A stretch of 47,568 nt of DNA. Source: Gracilaria vermiculophylla (taxonomy: Eukaryota > Rhodophyta > Florideophyceae > Gracilariales > Gracilariaceae). The notes beneath the pieces are model-generated. The model did not search any database. It had not been told where the DNA came from and was given only the letters and a program-made list of their open reading frames with translations. A program made the position numbers and the translations under genes. Where the stretch lies: NCBI GenBank assembly GCA_019155205.2, contig JAHNZQ020000010.1, positions 1,595,200 to 1,642,767 on the forward strand. The letters are read 5' to 3'. Positions 32,481 to 43,835 of this stretch are shown here, piece by piece. Each line of letters opens with the position of its first letter. Position 1 is the first letter of the stretch.

Positions 32481-33438
32481 TGCGTCATTTGAGCATTGAG
32501 GAGCCATCGAAGTTCCAGCATCCTCACAAACGACGACAGAGACCTTGGGTGGTTTGTTGCCGCTCTTCTTATTGCGTCTGACTTCGAGGAGCTGTTTGGC
32601 AAGCTCCGACGAGGTGTTGAGACAGTCCTTGACGAGATGGCGCTTGTCGCACTCGGGATGAAGGCATTCTGGTGAGGCCCTTTCGGATCCATTGGATGAT
32701 GTGGACTTGTCCTTAACTTGAGCCGGAGCCATGCGTTTTGCATCCGGGCTTCTCACAGTTCTTCTTGCTGCACTTGTGGACTTCGGGATGGGTTTTGGCC
32801 CGGTACTCCCGAAGTGGATGGACCTCTTCGAAGATGACAGCCTTCTCGGAAAGGAATTCCATGAATTCAAAGTACTTATCTTCGAGGTTGGATTGTTTGA
32901 GCTCCAAAGCGTCCTAGACTCGCTTCTTGAGACGAGTAGGCTGCAGCACGGAGGTGATGTGCTTGATGGCAGCCTTGGGTGCCTTTTCGATAAATTTCCA
33001 TCCGCGCTTCTCGCATAGTTCCAGGTAGGATGCAGAAAGCATTATGATGCGTAGGCGTGCATCAGGCTCGGAGGCGTCGAGGTGGAAGTTCTTCTACACA
33101 TCCGCGAGAGCTTCTTCGGCAGAAACGGTTTTTGTTCCCGCGGCGAATGATTCCATCTTTGACCTGATCAGTTAGTCCGTCAGCCGAGAGACTTCAGTGA
33201 CTTCGGCACCAAACATGTGTGCACGGACGAGAGATCGTAGGAATGTGGACGGAAAGCAGGATCGCCAAAACACAGGCTTGAGACTTGGCTGCACGGCGAC
33301 GGTATCCTCGTAGGCTTCTCGATCGGCGAGAAAGTCCTGGATAGCCTTGCGCGAAATAAAAGCCAAGCGCGGGGCTTGAACAGGTGCGAACAAATGAGCT
33401 GTTGCACCGGCACCAGGGCTCATACGTTCCGAGCTCAT
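32481..33438 (-). pseudogene. gag: Element D gag with CCHC knuckle
   Basis: ATG 33438-33436 lies only about 40 bp from the 5' LTR. The frame reads LFAPVQAPRLAFISRKAIQD and VFWRSCFPSTFLRSLVRAHM. It goes on through stops at 33174 (TAA), near 33094 and near 32914 (TAG), with LSASYLELCEKRGWKFI and KYFEFMEFLSEKAVIF. A shift near 32720 leads to the nucleocapsid end with a zinc knuckle CLHPECDKRHLVKDC and a Lys-rich tail. The capsid N-part is short, as in gypsy elements of this style. It is disabled by three stops and a shift. Confidence 0.8.
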
Positions 33439-33455
33439 GTTGACTTAAAGCAGCG

Positions 33456-33470
33456 TACTGCGCAGCGCCA
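33456..33470 (-). promoter_or_regulatory. Probable primer-binding site of element D
   Basis: Eight bases after the 5' LTR the minus strand reads TGGCGCTGCGCAGTA. The TGG start fits a tRNA CCA end, and the tRNA identity is not assigned. Confidence 0.45.
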
Positions 33471-33478
33471 GTTATAAC

Positions 33479-33860
33479 TGTTGCGTATCGATCCACGTGG
33501 CTGGCGCAACGAGAGGTGGAGGCGGAGCGTGGTGCGGAAGCAAGACGACGGCGCTTATGTCTCGCGACGGGCAATTGACTCCCCGCAGTAAGAGTGCAGA
33601 AAAAGATGTCCGACTTTTACAGGCCCGAGGGGGGTCGGCGTCTTTGTCGCGAACTTTTGCCTGCATTCGTCTCTTCGCCCCAGGTCGATCTGCGCTACCC
33701 CTCACTTCAGGACCCTGTACCGACCGGCGGTGCAGTGGACTGAGGAGCGAAGGAGGGCTGGAATTACACTGGGTCAAAAACAATTCGGCGGCCTTGAATG
33801 ACGGCCAGTACCTGGATGCCGCGCCTTATGGCGGCATCCAAGCTGCAGGATAGCAGCACA
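33479..33860 (-). repeat. 5' LTR of element D
   Basis: 382 bp, TGTTGCGTATCGATCC ... GGATAGCAGCACA on the plus strand, followed by the target duplication. Confidence 0.95.
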
Positions 33861-33865
33861 GTGAC
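33861..33865. repeat. Target-site duplication of element D, right
   Basis: GTGAC, identical to 28329-28333. Confidence 0.88.
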
Positions 33866-34546
33866 TTTCACAGAACTCCACTGTTCTTAGTCACATAAAG
33901 ACTGAAAAAATATTTTGCCGTTCTCATTAGTATACACCAAAGTATCCATGTAATTATCATGACAGGCTTTTCAAATTGGTTTGTTAAATATATCGTTATG
34001 AGTTTTTATGTTCTATAAAATGAAGCTCTTAAGTGTGACCTATATCTCTGGTCCCAATTTGCACACGTGCTCGCTTTTTCGATTCCTAGAGTAATCGTAT
34101 CACGATATTCGTCGCTATGGATCCAGCCGGGTTTGGTTCATGCCAAATTATCTTCCCAGCTTGCTGCTATGTCAAATGACTGCGGCGATACCAAGAACGA
34201 TGTTGCAACCCGCGTTCTTCGGGATCGCATAAAAACTTTCAGTTCTAGAAAACAATAGAAGTTTAGAGCGCGACAAAAAACGATGCTTATGAATGCTACG
34301 TTAGTCTCCATGGATGCGTAATGAGATTTTGTGACGTTATTTATCAACAAACGTTTGACTATCCTCTTTTATCAGCGCCTAATACAAAAAAAACGCCTTA
34401 GATAATTTGTGACGTTTTAACATTTACTGTTTTCTATAGCTCTTGTTCTGCTTTCTAGAGCACAATACTTTTCAACACATTTAAAAAGCTCTTTGCTGTA
34501 TTCTCTTCGACAATATCTCACTATTTTTCCGCGTAGAAACTGCACT
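33866..34546. other. AT-rich spacer, no gene recognised
   Basis: Right flank of element D. Frames on both strands are short and without motifs. Confidence 0.45.
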
Positions 34547-36374
34547 CTACTCAAATTCTCTTCGTTTTCTTTCCTTTTGTATCGCTACATGTTCGTCGAT
34601 CATCTGATTTACTAATTGGTGCTGTATACAGGCTTCGCATTCCAATTGAGTGGATGGTTGCTGATGATCATCGTGGAGAGCTTTAATCTCCTTTACTGTT
34701 CTGACAGGAGCAATTGCACTTTTCATTACGCTGAAGGCAGCCGTGGCATTCCTCATAGGGTTCTTTAAGTATGTGGCTTTCCCACTGCTCCTCTTTTGAC
34801 CGCGAAGAGCTGAAGGAGCCTAGTAAACTACTTCATCATCGGTATGGCCTTCTCGCATTGATGGCAGTCTCGAAAATGCAGTTGTAAACAAAGCGGACTG
34901 TAAATATGTCTCCAATGGTTCCCCGTTTTTGAATCTGTCTGAAAACCCAGAGAAAAAGGAAAATAGTCTAGTAGCGGTGAAGGAGGACTTGAAATTGGCC
35001 ATGGAAAAGAAACCTTACATGGTATTCCGTTTTCACATCTCGACTGATGGTTCGCGGCACTTCATCTCATTGAATGATGAAGCGAGTCGTTGTCAGCAGC
35101 ACATCCGTGCTCCGCAGCTTCGAAGATTTGTTCCACATGTAAGCATTCTTCGTCAGATGTCATCACGGTGAATTTCTTGACCTTATTTTGTTGTGGGGCC
35201 GTTTGTTGCGGATCTGTATGTCTAATTTTATTTAACAGATGAACCTTTTTCAGGGCATATACTGTACTGTTTCTTGAACCTGTGTGTTTGGCAATTGAAC
35301 AAATAAGGTGCTTTGCTTCGTTTCACAGTAATCGTATGGCTCTGCCGTTTTTGGATGCATTTGTGCTCTTATTTTCGGCGTTGCTTCGACAACAGCTACT
35401 ATTTCCTCATGGAAGAGACCATGCAGAAGTAATATGTCATCTGGAGGATGTTTCCTTGTTTTGCGCAAATATTAACGAAGAAAAAAAGTTAGGCTCTTCA
35501 TCATGAGCTGTATCAGTTTGAATGCGATGGGCGTTGCTACCGGTTTTGTTTGAGTCTAGCATGTCTTTTTTTTTGATAATTGCGTCTAGGTGGGCTGAGT
35601 ATCACACTGGATCTCACTATCTTGCTGCTCTAGTCCAATGTGGGATTTCCATTTAGTACAGACCTTATCCAGAGTTGATTGTTTTCCATAAATAACCTTC
35701 TATAAACGGGACCACTTACTTTAGCGCACGAAAAATCACAAAACCTTCATAGTAGTATTAGCCAAGCACACGTTGGCACTGAAACGCATCGCACAAGCGC
35801 ATCCAACCAGTTGGCTGCAGCTGGATCTGCTTGCTGTACTGCAGATTCTTCTCTTATCATACAACACGGCACCGGCCTGGTCTCGTACTCATCTGCTTCT
35901 TTCCGCAATTGAGACCTGAGATATCCATTTTAAGAAGTGGTTGACGATTGCTCCACACTTTGTTAACGTCGTCAGCACGAATATGGCCCGGCCACTTATC
36001 AATCTCTGAATCAACGCTATTCAGACATGGGGTATTTATTTTAACACCACGTAGACAGTCGCCTCGTACTAGTTTTCCTTTTTTTTCTTTTCTCTTCCCT
36101 GATACGAACTTCTGGAATCATTTCGGTGACATTGCGCTTGAATCCAGTACTATTTCGAAAACGAGCGGTTTTTCATGTAGTTAAGACTGTTGTCAGGTCG
36201 TGATTTTTGCAAACAATACGAAAAGCTGCCACACTTTTTTCCGCCCCTCCTTGTTAGAAGTAAGCACACTAAACTTAAAATTATAGATCGTCGGAAAACA
36301 TTAAAAAAGCTCCACGTCCGAATTGTGGGCATATTCATATTTTTGTTCGCCAGGATTTCCCAGTCGTCTTCCAT
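34547..36374 (-). pseudogene. Gene 1 of repeat unit, arm A (unidentified)
   Basis: This decayed minus-strand gene starts at ATG 36374, with DDWEILANKNMN near its N-terminus. It runs through several shifted segments that have counterparts in arm B (46060-47440). Shared pieces include WEILANKN, VTEMIPEVRIREEKRKK, QTDTAHDEEPNF and SSLIFAQNK, LLHGLFHEEIVAVVEA, and VMTSDEECLHVEQ. A last frame (about 35021-34547) has only one in-frame TAG. It reads FKSSFTATRLFSFFSGF, then FSVMKSAIAPVRTVKE, and ends in a charged tail, HVAIQKERKRREFE. Such a tail recalls accessory proteins of PIF/Harbinger-like transposons, which usually also have a Myb/SANT domain. I did not find one here, so this is only a possibility. 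Confidence 0.45.
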
Positions 36375-38463
36375 GACTTTCGTTGTTTTTTCTATTTCTT
36401 TCCTATTATTGCTCTGATTCGATTTCTACTGACGGTATTCAGCACTGCGACTCTGGTTTTTAGTGCCTTTCACTGACGAATTGTTATATAGAATGCGCGC
36501 CCATCTCAAAGGGTTGGAAGAAGTACTGGAATAGACATGACAAAATCCATGAATGACAGATTAGACGAAACATTTGATTACGTGTTCTAGGAACCTAATA
36601 TCTGCAGGAAAATGAGCCATATATGAGTTCAATGTTTCTCACATTAGACCATTATTTTTATAACGTTCAAACAAATAAAAAGCATCCAACGCCTCCAAAA
36701 TCTTATGGAAAAGAGAAAGATATCTTCACTTTGATCGGTATCAACAAAGACCAATATTGAACGAAAGAGTTTCTGACGATACCGTTTCAATAACTTCGTT
36801 ATTATTCTTTAAATTATTAACAATGCCATTCACGAATCCCCGTAGTGGCGTTGATACTCGAGTTTATACTTGTGTTTGACCTTTCTTAAGTGACGGGAAA
36901 TGGACGTGATATTTTTTCCAAAACGGAGAAACTCAATTGGGAATGATGGACATTATGAGAAGTGCAATGTAATCGTCATTCTCAACATTGGACGCCCACA
37001 GATAATTATGACAGTTTTTTTGAGCTCTCTTGCCGCATCACGCAGTGTGACACTACTTTACGTCACGCAACCTTAAGGCGCTGCACCATATATCCAGTTC
37101 AATAATTCATGCCAATATTGGATCTCATGAGATGCAGTTCCGTAGTGCGGAGAATAGTCTTGATGTGGAGCAAACGGACGTTGAAAACCACATCGTTACG
37201 CAAGATCATATTCATTTACAAGGTGAATTTCTTGTCTTCTGTGTGTCACGAAACGGACTATATCTGGATTTTCATTCTCAGGATTGCAATATGTATACTT
37301 CAAATATGCAAACTAACGGTCCAGTTTAGCTGTATCGGAAAAATGTAATTGTTCCAGATGGTGGCATTATCTAAGAGCGTCACATACTATAGCCGGGCAC
37401 ACTTCATGAAATTTAGATTTATATGTTTCCGATAACATTGATAGGGACTATTATCTGGTCTTTTGATGCCAATACTGACTTCTATTTGTGAAAAGAAGAC
37501 GTCCATACGAGAAGATTATGACGTTTCTCGGGGTCATGTCTCTTGTGTTTTTGGTCTGATTTCAGAGAGAGAAGGCTCTACGGAGTAAAACGGCTTACTG
37601 CTAGTCAATAATTACCGTTGACTAGCCTAAAAATGGCCATAAATCCATTTGAGATGTTTAGGAGGCATATCTGTTTTTTATTTGATACGCAACACGACAC
37701 AGATAGATATGCATTAGGGTTACGGGCTCCAGATTTATTCAAAGCTATCAACAGTCACTGTAAAGCATATAAAACTGCCAATCATATCTTCTAAGATAGC
37801 TCAACCATGTCACTATGGTATAGACTGGGTGGAAAATAGATTTAACCAGGCCTTTTACTACATATGGTAATAGACCAGAAGCTGGAGATTATCTATTTAT
37901 TGAATACAGTATCCTGCAAAGAAACTGGAATAATGCAATAGAATAGGAATCAATAGTAGTCTTATGCCTCGTTGGTGAAAAACGTCACAAGGAGGATCAA
38001 AACCTTTTTGCCTAGAAGGAAGCGCAGTGACCAGAACACGCTTGACTGCGGCACAAATACCCGGGTATAAACACGGTAAAGCCGTTGCGACCTCTGCGAA
38101 GGAGGGATCAGAATGGGCCGATAGTGCTGATGTGGACTTCCAATGAGGCATGGGCCAAGAAATGGAGCTTAAATGTTCTCCCCACACGAGTCTCGGTAAA
38201 AACTAGGAGACATTCGTCACTACCGAAGGTAAAAATAAAACAGAGCCGCGATGCAGAAAAGAACAAGTAACTAGATGGGGATCCAGAATATTATTTAAGG
38301 CTCGCAAGGAGATTATATGAACCTTGCACAACGTGGTATTTCTCCTCGCGGAGTTGGATATTGCATGGGCATGAATAGCAGAATTTACAATCAGAAGTAC
38401 AGTACGTTTTGGGCGCGTGAACAGCAGATACAACCGCAGCGCCGGCGCCTTGAGTACCGTATT
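35015..38463. repeat. Unclassified two-gene repeat unit, arm A
   Basis: This matches 44284-47440 in inverted orientation over about 3 kb, with indels. Matching blocks include 35581-35650 with 46800-46870, 36050-36310 with 46140-46410, 36500-36680 with the reverse complement of 45740-45950, 37260-37550 with 45360-45660, 37850-37960 with 44950-45090, and 38190-38340 with 44580-44740. Identity by eye is about 70-80% in these blocks. The low-coordinate edge is set by where arm B stops matching, so the native unit probably extends to at least 34547. Confidence 0.85.
36480..38280 (+). pseudogene. Gene 2 of repeat unit, arm A (unidentified)
   Basis: This plus-strand gene, divergent from gene 1 (starts about 110 bp apart), is much decayed. 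Comparison with arm B shows the frame: near 36510 TGIDMTKSMNDRLDE then DYVF, at 37255 YLDFHSQDCNMY and NGPV then LYRKNVIVPDGG, later MFRRHICFLFDTQHDT, IDQKLEIIYLL, VSCKETGIM. At 37260-37370 the substitutions fit one frame. A TAG here stands where arm B has CAG, and arm B has TAG where this copy has CAA. The intervening 36700-37200 has no arm B match. Length of at least 500 codons would suit a transposase, but I can identify no DDE or other catalytic motif. Confidence 0.5.
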
Positions 38464-39299
38464 CATCGACAGTGGCAATAACAATTATCCATTAAATGGT
38501 TTGTACTGTAACTGCCATGTTTTAGGAGCTGCTCCAATCTATGGCTTTTATCCCAAACATTATTCTCACCCATTTTCAAACTGAAAATAAGAATTGTAAG
38601 GTAAAGAAGACTGCCCGCTACCAAACGTTAGTTTACAAAAAAGCCACCCATCCACCATAAAGATTTCAAGAAGGCTTGAATTGAATTTGGAAGGCCGTTA
38701 TTATACCTGAAGATTCTTTTCGAAACTATCGTCTTCCGGACATCTTGAATTATATCTGTTCATTTGTGACCAAATTTCGTATTACGATGTGCTTATCTCG
38801 GATATGCTAAATGATGAAGAAACTATATAGCTTGTTCATTACATGTTTCTAGTCCTTTGCTAATGTATGGATTTACAGAAGTTGTTTTTCAACGAAATCT
38901 AATGAAATGTCATCTCTCACCATCAATCCATTAATCAGCCATAAGCTTTTTCTCAGAGCCTGGGAAGCAGGGCACCCATGATTTGTGCTCTCTATGATGA
39001 TTGATCTCCTGTTCTGATAATTTTGAAAAGGATACTTCTTTGTAGTTGTTGGGCTCTCGCCAATGCGTCGCGGTCCACGTTTTAATAGCGAAAGTCCTGT
39101 ATCTCCTTACGCAAAGAGAACGGCAGCGTATACAGTGCAATTATAGCAAAAGACAATCCTAAACTCTTCTCATCGATACAGCTCTATCATGGCCGTCGTC
39201 GTTCTTGTACCATATTTCTATTGACACTTTCATACCAATAGTGATGATATGTAACGGCGTGTTAACGGTTCTCACTGCGACGTATGATATTGTTTAGTG
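38464..39299. other. Spacer between arm A and copia E
   Basis: No LTR of element E is found here. A minus-strand frame at 39140-38931 is coherent (CIRCRSLCVRRYRTFAIKTW, EINHHREHKSWVPCF) but lacks an ATG and has no relative in the window. Otherwise nothing is recognised. Confidence 0.45.
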
Positions 39300-39367
39300 T
39301 CCCGGCTCAACGAAGTCTAGCAGCAAGTGCCAAGTACGGCTATAGCTTATAAAAAGCCTATCGGCAA

Positions 39368-40412
39368 GTGCCCTGTGTTAGATTTGCCGGTACTATCAAC
39401 CTAGAAGCATCAGATGATGATGTTATGAACCCTGTCAACCAGATAAAAACAGTACAAGATATCATCGCCCTTGTGGCCCAAGACTCGCCAACTGACAGAA
39501 TCCGCCGCCTTGTCAGAATGCTGCGTGATGTCTTTGCCTGCGTTCGGAAGGACGACGAGACTTCTTCTGAGTTCGCTCGGCGATTCAGATCTATTGCGTT
39601 AGACTGCCTGAACGAGAGCAGTTCGGCGCACTCTCAGCAGGACACACAGAACTTCGCCATGTTGCTTCTCGAGAACGCCAAGCTACCAGCAGAGGTCTAC
39701 AGTTCTGTAATTACAAGACTAGTCACGTCCGCTACCCAACGCACCAGCACGTCCGTGAACAAGATCTACGTCATCAGCAAGAAACGGCTTGATATGATTC
39801 ACAGCGAAGCGACCAAGATTAAGACCCAGGATACGCAGTCCTCTGCAGAAGATCACCGAGCCGCCGCCGAGTCAATCATCTCCATCACCGAGGCAACAGC
39901 GAAAACTAACGAGCCTCGTGGAAAACAAGACAAGAGCATCTTTAAGGTTCGCCTCGCTGACGCATTCTTCGTAATTTCAGACCTTAAAGTCCCCTTTCCG
40001 CTAGACAGTCAAAAGCAGCAAGGCATACAAAAAGACGTCAAGAAATTGAGCACGATGCTCGGCAAGAGAGAATACCACCAGAACGGTAGTAATGAGAACC
40101 CCAAGAAACACAAGAATACGACGATTCCGTCCGGCCAAGGCCCCAAAGCGAGCACGAGATGCCACAACTGCAAACAGTCACATTAATGGTATAAAGACCC
40201 TGAATGCATCTACAACGTAATCAAGCAGCTCATGCAAGGAAAGAAAATCCATGCAGACGTCTTACAGAAGCTTTCTCCTGAGATGAGAAATGCTTTTAAG
40301 GATGAGGCAGGCAACATCACCACGAAGGCTTCTGTAAGCAATATTGTAGGAGTCATTGGTAGCGCACATGACAAGCCAGACAAGAATAGAGACCAGAGTA
40401 AAAAAAGGACCT
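39368..40412 (+). pseudogene. gag: Copia E gag with zinc knuckle
   Basis: The frame is open for 272 codons to TAA 40184-40186, with a helical capsid-like region (RIRRLVRMLRDVFACVRK, SSEFARRFRSIALDC, NFAMLLLENAKLPAEVYS). It then has a knuckle, TRCHNCKQSH, stop, WYKDPEC, so the TAA sits inside the CCHC motif. The same frame then continues (VIKQLMQGKKIHADVLQKL, SPEMRNAFKDEAG) to about 40412, where it shifts toward pol. The first ATG that is certain lies at 39425 within the frame; the initiation site is unclear because the leader is not recognisable. Confidence 0.8.
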
Positions 40413-40419
40413 CGTATTT

Positions 40420-41691
40420 GTGGAAAAGGGATCGGAAACGCTTCTACCAGATTCCAATCCGATTCTGGATGAAGGAGCACAAACGTCAACAGGCTGTATC
40501 GAAAACGCTGTTACCCTCTGCGAAGTCCTTGGCATACCCTTCGAACTAGGCCCCCCACGAGATTTGTACCTACACGGTTGGGGTGATACGTGCTTGGGAG
40601 CACGACAGATCGTTTGCTCATGGACACTCACCGTCCATGATACTCAAGGAAGGCGAACGTCGCTGACATTCGATCTTGTCCCGAAGTCATCTCCTCTGAT
40701 CGTGGGTAATGACGTTCGACAGTATTGCAACACTTACAATCTCGAGGAGCAACCGTATCTCCACATCCGCCGACAAACTGAAGATGGAGATCGATACCTG
40801 TTCACATATCTAATACCTGAAGATAACCGCTCTCGCCTTGACATTGCACCTCACCCACTGTCTGTCAAAACCACCTTGCTCGGTAACATACACACCACGT
40901 CCGCACGCACACCATTAGCATTTTGTAAGCGTGTGCATCGTTACACACACGCCACCGTCAAAGAAATGAAAATGCTTTGCACAGATGCAGGCATGCTCAA
41001 CCCCGAACTTGAAGAAGGCATCGAAAGGGTTTATGCCGTATGCGAAATTTGTGCAAAAAATGGACTTCCACTGCCGACACAAAAATTTTCGCTAACACAT
41101 GTCAATCAAGGATTTAATGTTGAAATTCAAATTGATTTTCTTTTCCCGACCATCCGTGGCGAGAAGCGTACAGTGATGAATATCATAGACACTGGCACAT
41201 CGTACACCACTTTATGCCTCACCGCCAACCGCAATGCCGACACCATGATCCGAAACTTGGAGGTATACTGGATATGCCAGCATGGTGCTCCAGAAGCCAT
41301 CTCAGCAGACGATGAATATAACTGCACAGCCCTTCGGGAGTTTCTTGCAGCCCATGAAATTCAATTCAAACCGAGACCCAGCCGCCGTCACAACAAAACA
41401 GGAATTGTTGAAAGGAAGAATGGTACAGTGAAACGAATACTTTCCAAGCTGGATGACGAACAGAGTACAGCCGACACCGAGACTATCATCGCTCGTTCTG
41501 CATTCTTTTCCAACCTATTTTCAGGGAATAGGATACTCAGTTCCTTCGAATTGGTGCGTGGATACCGCCCTTCTGTTGTCAGTCTCCCTCAAACGGTCGT
41601 GACCGATGAGATCCTTCAGGCGCACAAGGAACAGACGGCTGTGCGGAAACTACAACGCCTCATGCAATCATGGATTCACAACGTGAATTGA
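40420..41691 (+). pseudogene. pol: Copia E protease and integrase
   Basis: An uninterrupted 423-codon frame. Near the start NPILDEGAQTSTGC stands where copia proteases have D-S/T-G-A, so the second active-site residue is Glu here. Further on comes SPLIVGNDV. The integrase finger follows (VHRYTHATVKEMKMLC ... VCEICAKNG). The core has the first Asp in EIQIDFLFP and the next Asp in AISADDEYNC. The Glu is in HNKTGIVERKNGTVKR, about 32 residues on. The C-terminal part runs past a stop at 41691 (PGNPVWVFY, then VRWVKAQVVSAHPEFFEV). The catalytic acids of integrase are kept; the protease may be altered. Confidence 0.88.
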
Positions 41692-43716
41692 AGCGAACAC
41701 TTGCAACCCGGAAACCCCGTCTGGGTGTTTTATTAGACGAGCAAACAAAACGATCCTGTTCGATGGGTCAAAGCTCAGGTTGTCTCCGCGCACCCAGAGT
41801 TTTTCGAAGTCAAGAGAGCTACAAAAGGACGACCCATGCGTGTAGCTTACAAAGACGTTCGCTTTGCCCCACAAGGCGAACTCACAGCTGAACTTATGTC
41901 TTGTTCCCTTGAAGAGGAACTGAGAAAAGCCATGGATCACGAACAAGCAATATCGGATACTGCTACGCCTGTCCCCAATATAGCACCTCCCGCTGCACCG
42001 CCATCAACAAGCCTTCTCACGTCCGCTGCAGCACCCACCGACACCAACGCTATTCCTGTCGATGATGGGGCGAAGGACATTGGCAACTATGCGACAAGCA
42101 ATAGCGCAACAGTTGCACCACCACTTGATGGACAGTCACTGAAACGTGACTTGAGCAGAGAAATCGAACAGATCCATAATGTCATCGGCTCTAAACAAGT
42201 TAGGTCGTCTCAACTCACTTTTGCGCCTCCGCACATCATACAAGAAGCCCTCAAACGTAAACACGACACGAACTGGGGAGATGCATAAACTACAGTTGCT
42301 GATGTCGACGTTCCACGCCAAGCAAATGTGATCACCTCCCACGTCGTGTACAAGATCAAGACAGACGAAAACGGAAGGCGTGCCATGAAGGGAAGGATTG
42401 TTCCACATGGAAACCACGATGATCAGAAGGACGACATTCGGAAGGTCTCGTCCAACGCTCCTCTCTTTATCGTCCGCCTTCTTCTCTCGCTTGCTACGTT
42501 TTTGGGTTTTCGCATTGGAACTGCCGATATTAAGGGTGCCTTTCTCCAAAGCGGGTTAATTAATTGAGACATATACGTCAGACCACCTCGCGAATGGAAT
42601 GCAGAGAGAGGTATCCTGTGGAAGTTACTAAAGCTCCCCTACGGCATTGACGATGCTGGCAGGCAATGGCAGAAAACTGTTGAACAGTGGATGGTTGGTG
42701 GGGCACACCTGGAACGTGTTATTGGACTGCCGCAACTCTTCATCAAAAGGAACGAGTCGAGCCGTATCGACTTATTGATTGCCAAAGTTACAGACGACCT
42801 CCTTCTAGCCGGGCATATTCGTGAAATGCAGAAGTTCACCACATTGCTTCAAGACCGTTTCGTTGTCGGAAAGGTCATCTTAGACAATATGATCCATTTT
42901 GATGGATGTGAGGTCGAACAATCTTTAACCGGAGACATCACAATGTCAGTGGTCAGGTATCTGGAACGTCTTAAGTCGATCGAGATCTAAAGATCCAGAA
43001 AGAAAGAGCAAGACCAACAGGCTACTGTGACCGAACTTACGCAATATCGATCCATCGCTTGCACCCTTATGTATCTTGGGAATGGTGTGCTACCACAGGC
43101 GGCATACGTGACTTCAACACTGCAACAACTAATACCAAAAGTTAAAGTTGAGCATCTCATCACCGCAAACAACATGCTCAAGGAAATTCTAATTCTGGAA
43201 CCGAGGATCACATTCATAGCTCCACCAGCTCCAGAAGAAATCACTGAAGTCATTGTTACGTCTTTCTCAGACGCTTCATTTAACAATGGGACCGCCAACG
43301 GCTACGGACAAACAGTAAATATATCGGGACTCAGGATCATGATGAAGAATGGAGCTGATCTCTTCCACACGATAGACTGGGCGAGCAACAAACAGCGCAG
43401 AGTGAGCTACTCACCCTACGGAGCGGAAGTCCTAGCCGGTGCCGAGTCTGATGACAGAGGTTTTTACCTAAAGCAGGGGCTCAATGAGATGTTCGCACAC
43501 ACTAAAGTACGAAGTGAACTATGCACGGACTCCCGATGTCTGTATGACACCATCACTACGCTACACGAAGCAAGAGACTACCGCCTGCGTGCGACGGTTC
43601 AGCGCCTGCGCAACAGCTTCGAAGCTCAAGAGTTGGATGTCATGAAGTGGATACCTGGAGATGCTAACCCCGCAGATGCGCTAGCCAAGCGTAATCCGAA
43701 ACGTCACAGCTCCTGA
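41692..43716 (+). pseudogene. pol: Copia E reverse transcriptase and RNase H
   Basis: After a shifted integrase end and a Pro/Ala-rich linker (41836-42288), RT begins with PRQANVITSHVVYKIKTDE, KGRIVPHGNHDDQKDD and GTADIKGAFLQSG. A TAA follows at 42565. The next frame shows YVRPPREW and LPYGIDDAGRQW. The catalytic box is KVTDDLLLAG near 42790, with both Asp but Thr before them. A TAA at 42988 precedes the RNase H frame, 43027-43716, which is open for 229 codons. It reads YRSIACTLMYLGNGVLPQ, SFSDASFNNG, YSPYGAEVLAGAESDDR and WIPGDANPADALAKR, the canonical end. Four stops or shifts separate the pieces. Confidence 0.9.
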
Positions 43717-43823
43717 ACCAGCTACTGTCCTCTGAGATCACCTGTATTGGTATTGATTCAGGATATGCTGTTAACAGCGAGCAATGGAAATGATATACTA
43801 GTTCACGCTCAAGTATTTCGCGC

Positions 43824-43835
43824 GACTGAGGGGGA
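43824..43835 (+). promoter_or_regulatory. Polypurine tract of copia E
   Basis: GACTGAGGGGGA, followed directly by TGTGGCAAC, the LTR start. Confidence 0.75.

Larger units (their letters stand above)
28334..33860 (-). mobile_element. Ty3/gypsy-like element D, best preserved
   Basis: A complete element of 5,527 bp on the minus strand, with two 382-bp LTRs about 90% alike and a perfect 5-bp target duplication GTGAC. Order: 5' LTR, primer site, gag with CCHC knuckle, protease, RT, RNase H, integrase, a short chromo-like tail, polypurine tract, 3' LTR. Integrase comes after RT, as in Ty3/gypsy. The pol style (VWADMLTRW, LVSWKGL tail) reminds me of oomycete and related gypsy elements. All key residues of RT and integrase survive, but scattered stops and a few shifts disable it. 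It inserted as a unit into AT-rich DNA. Confidence 0.95.
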
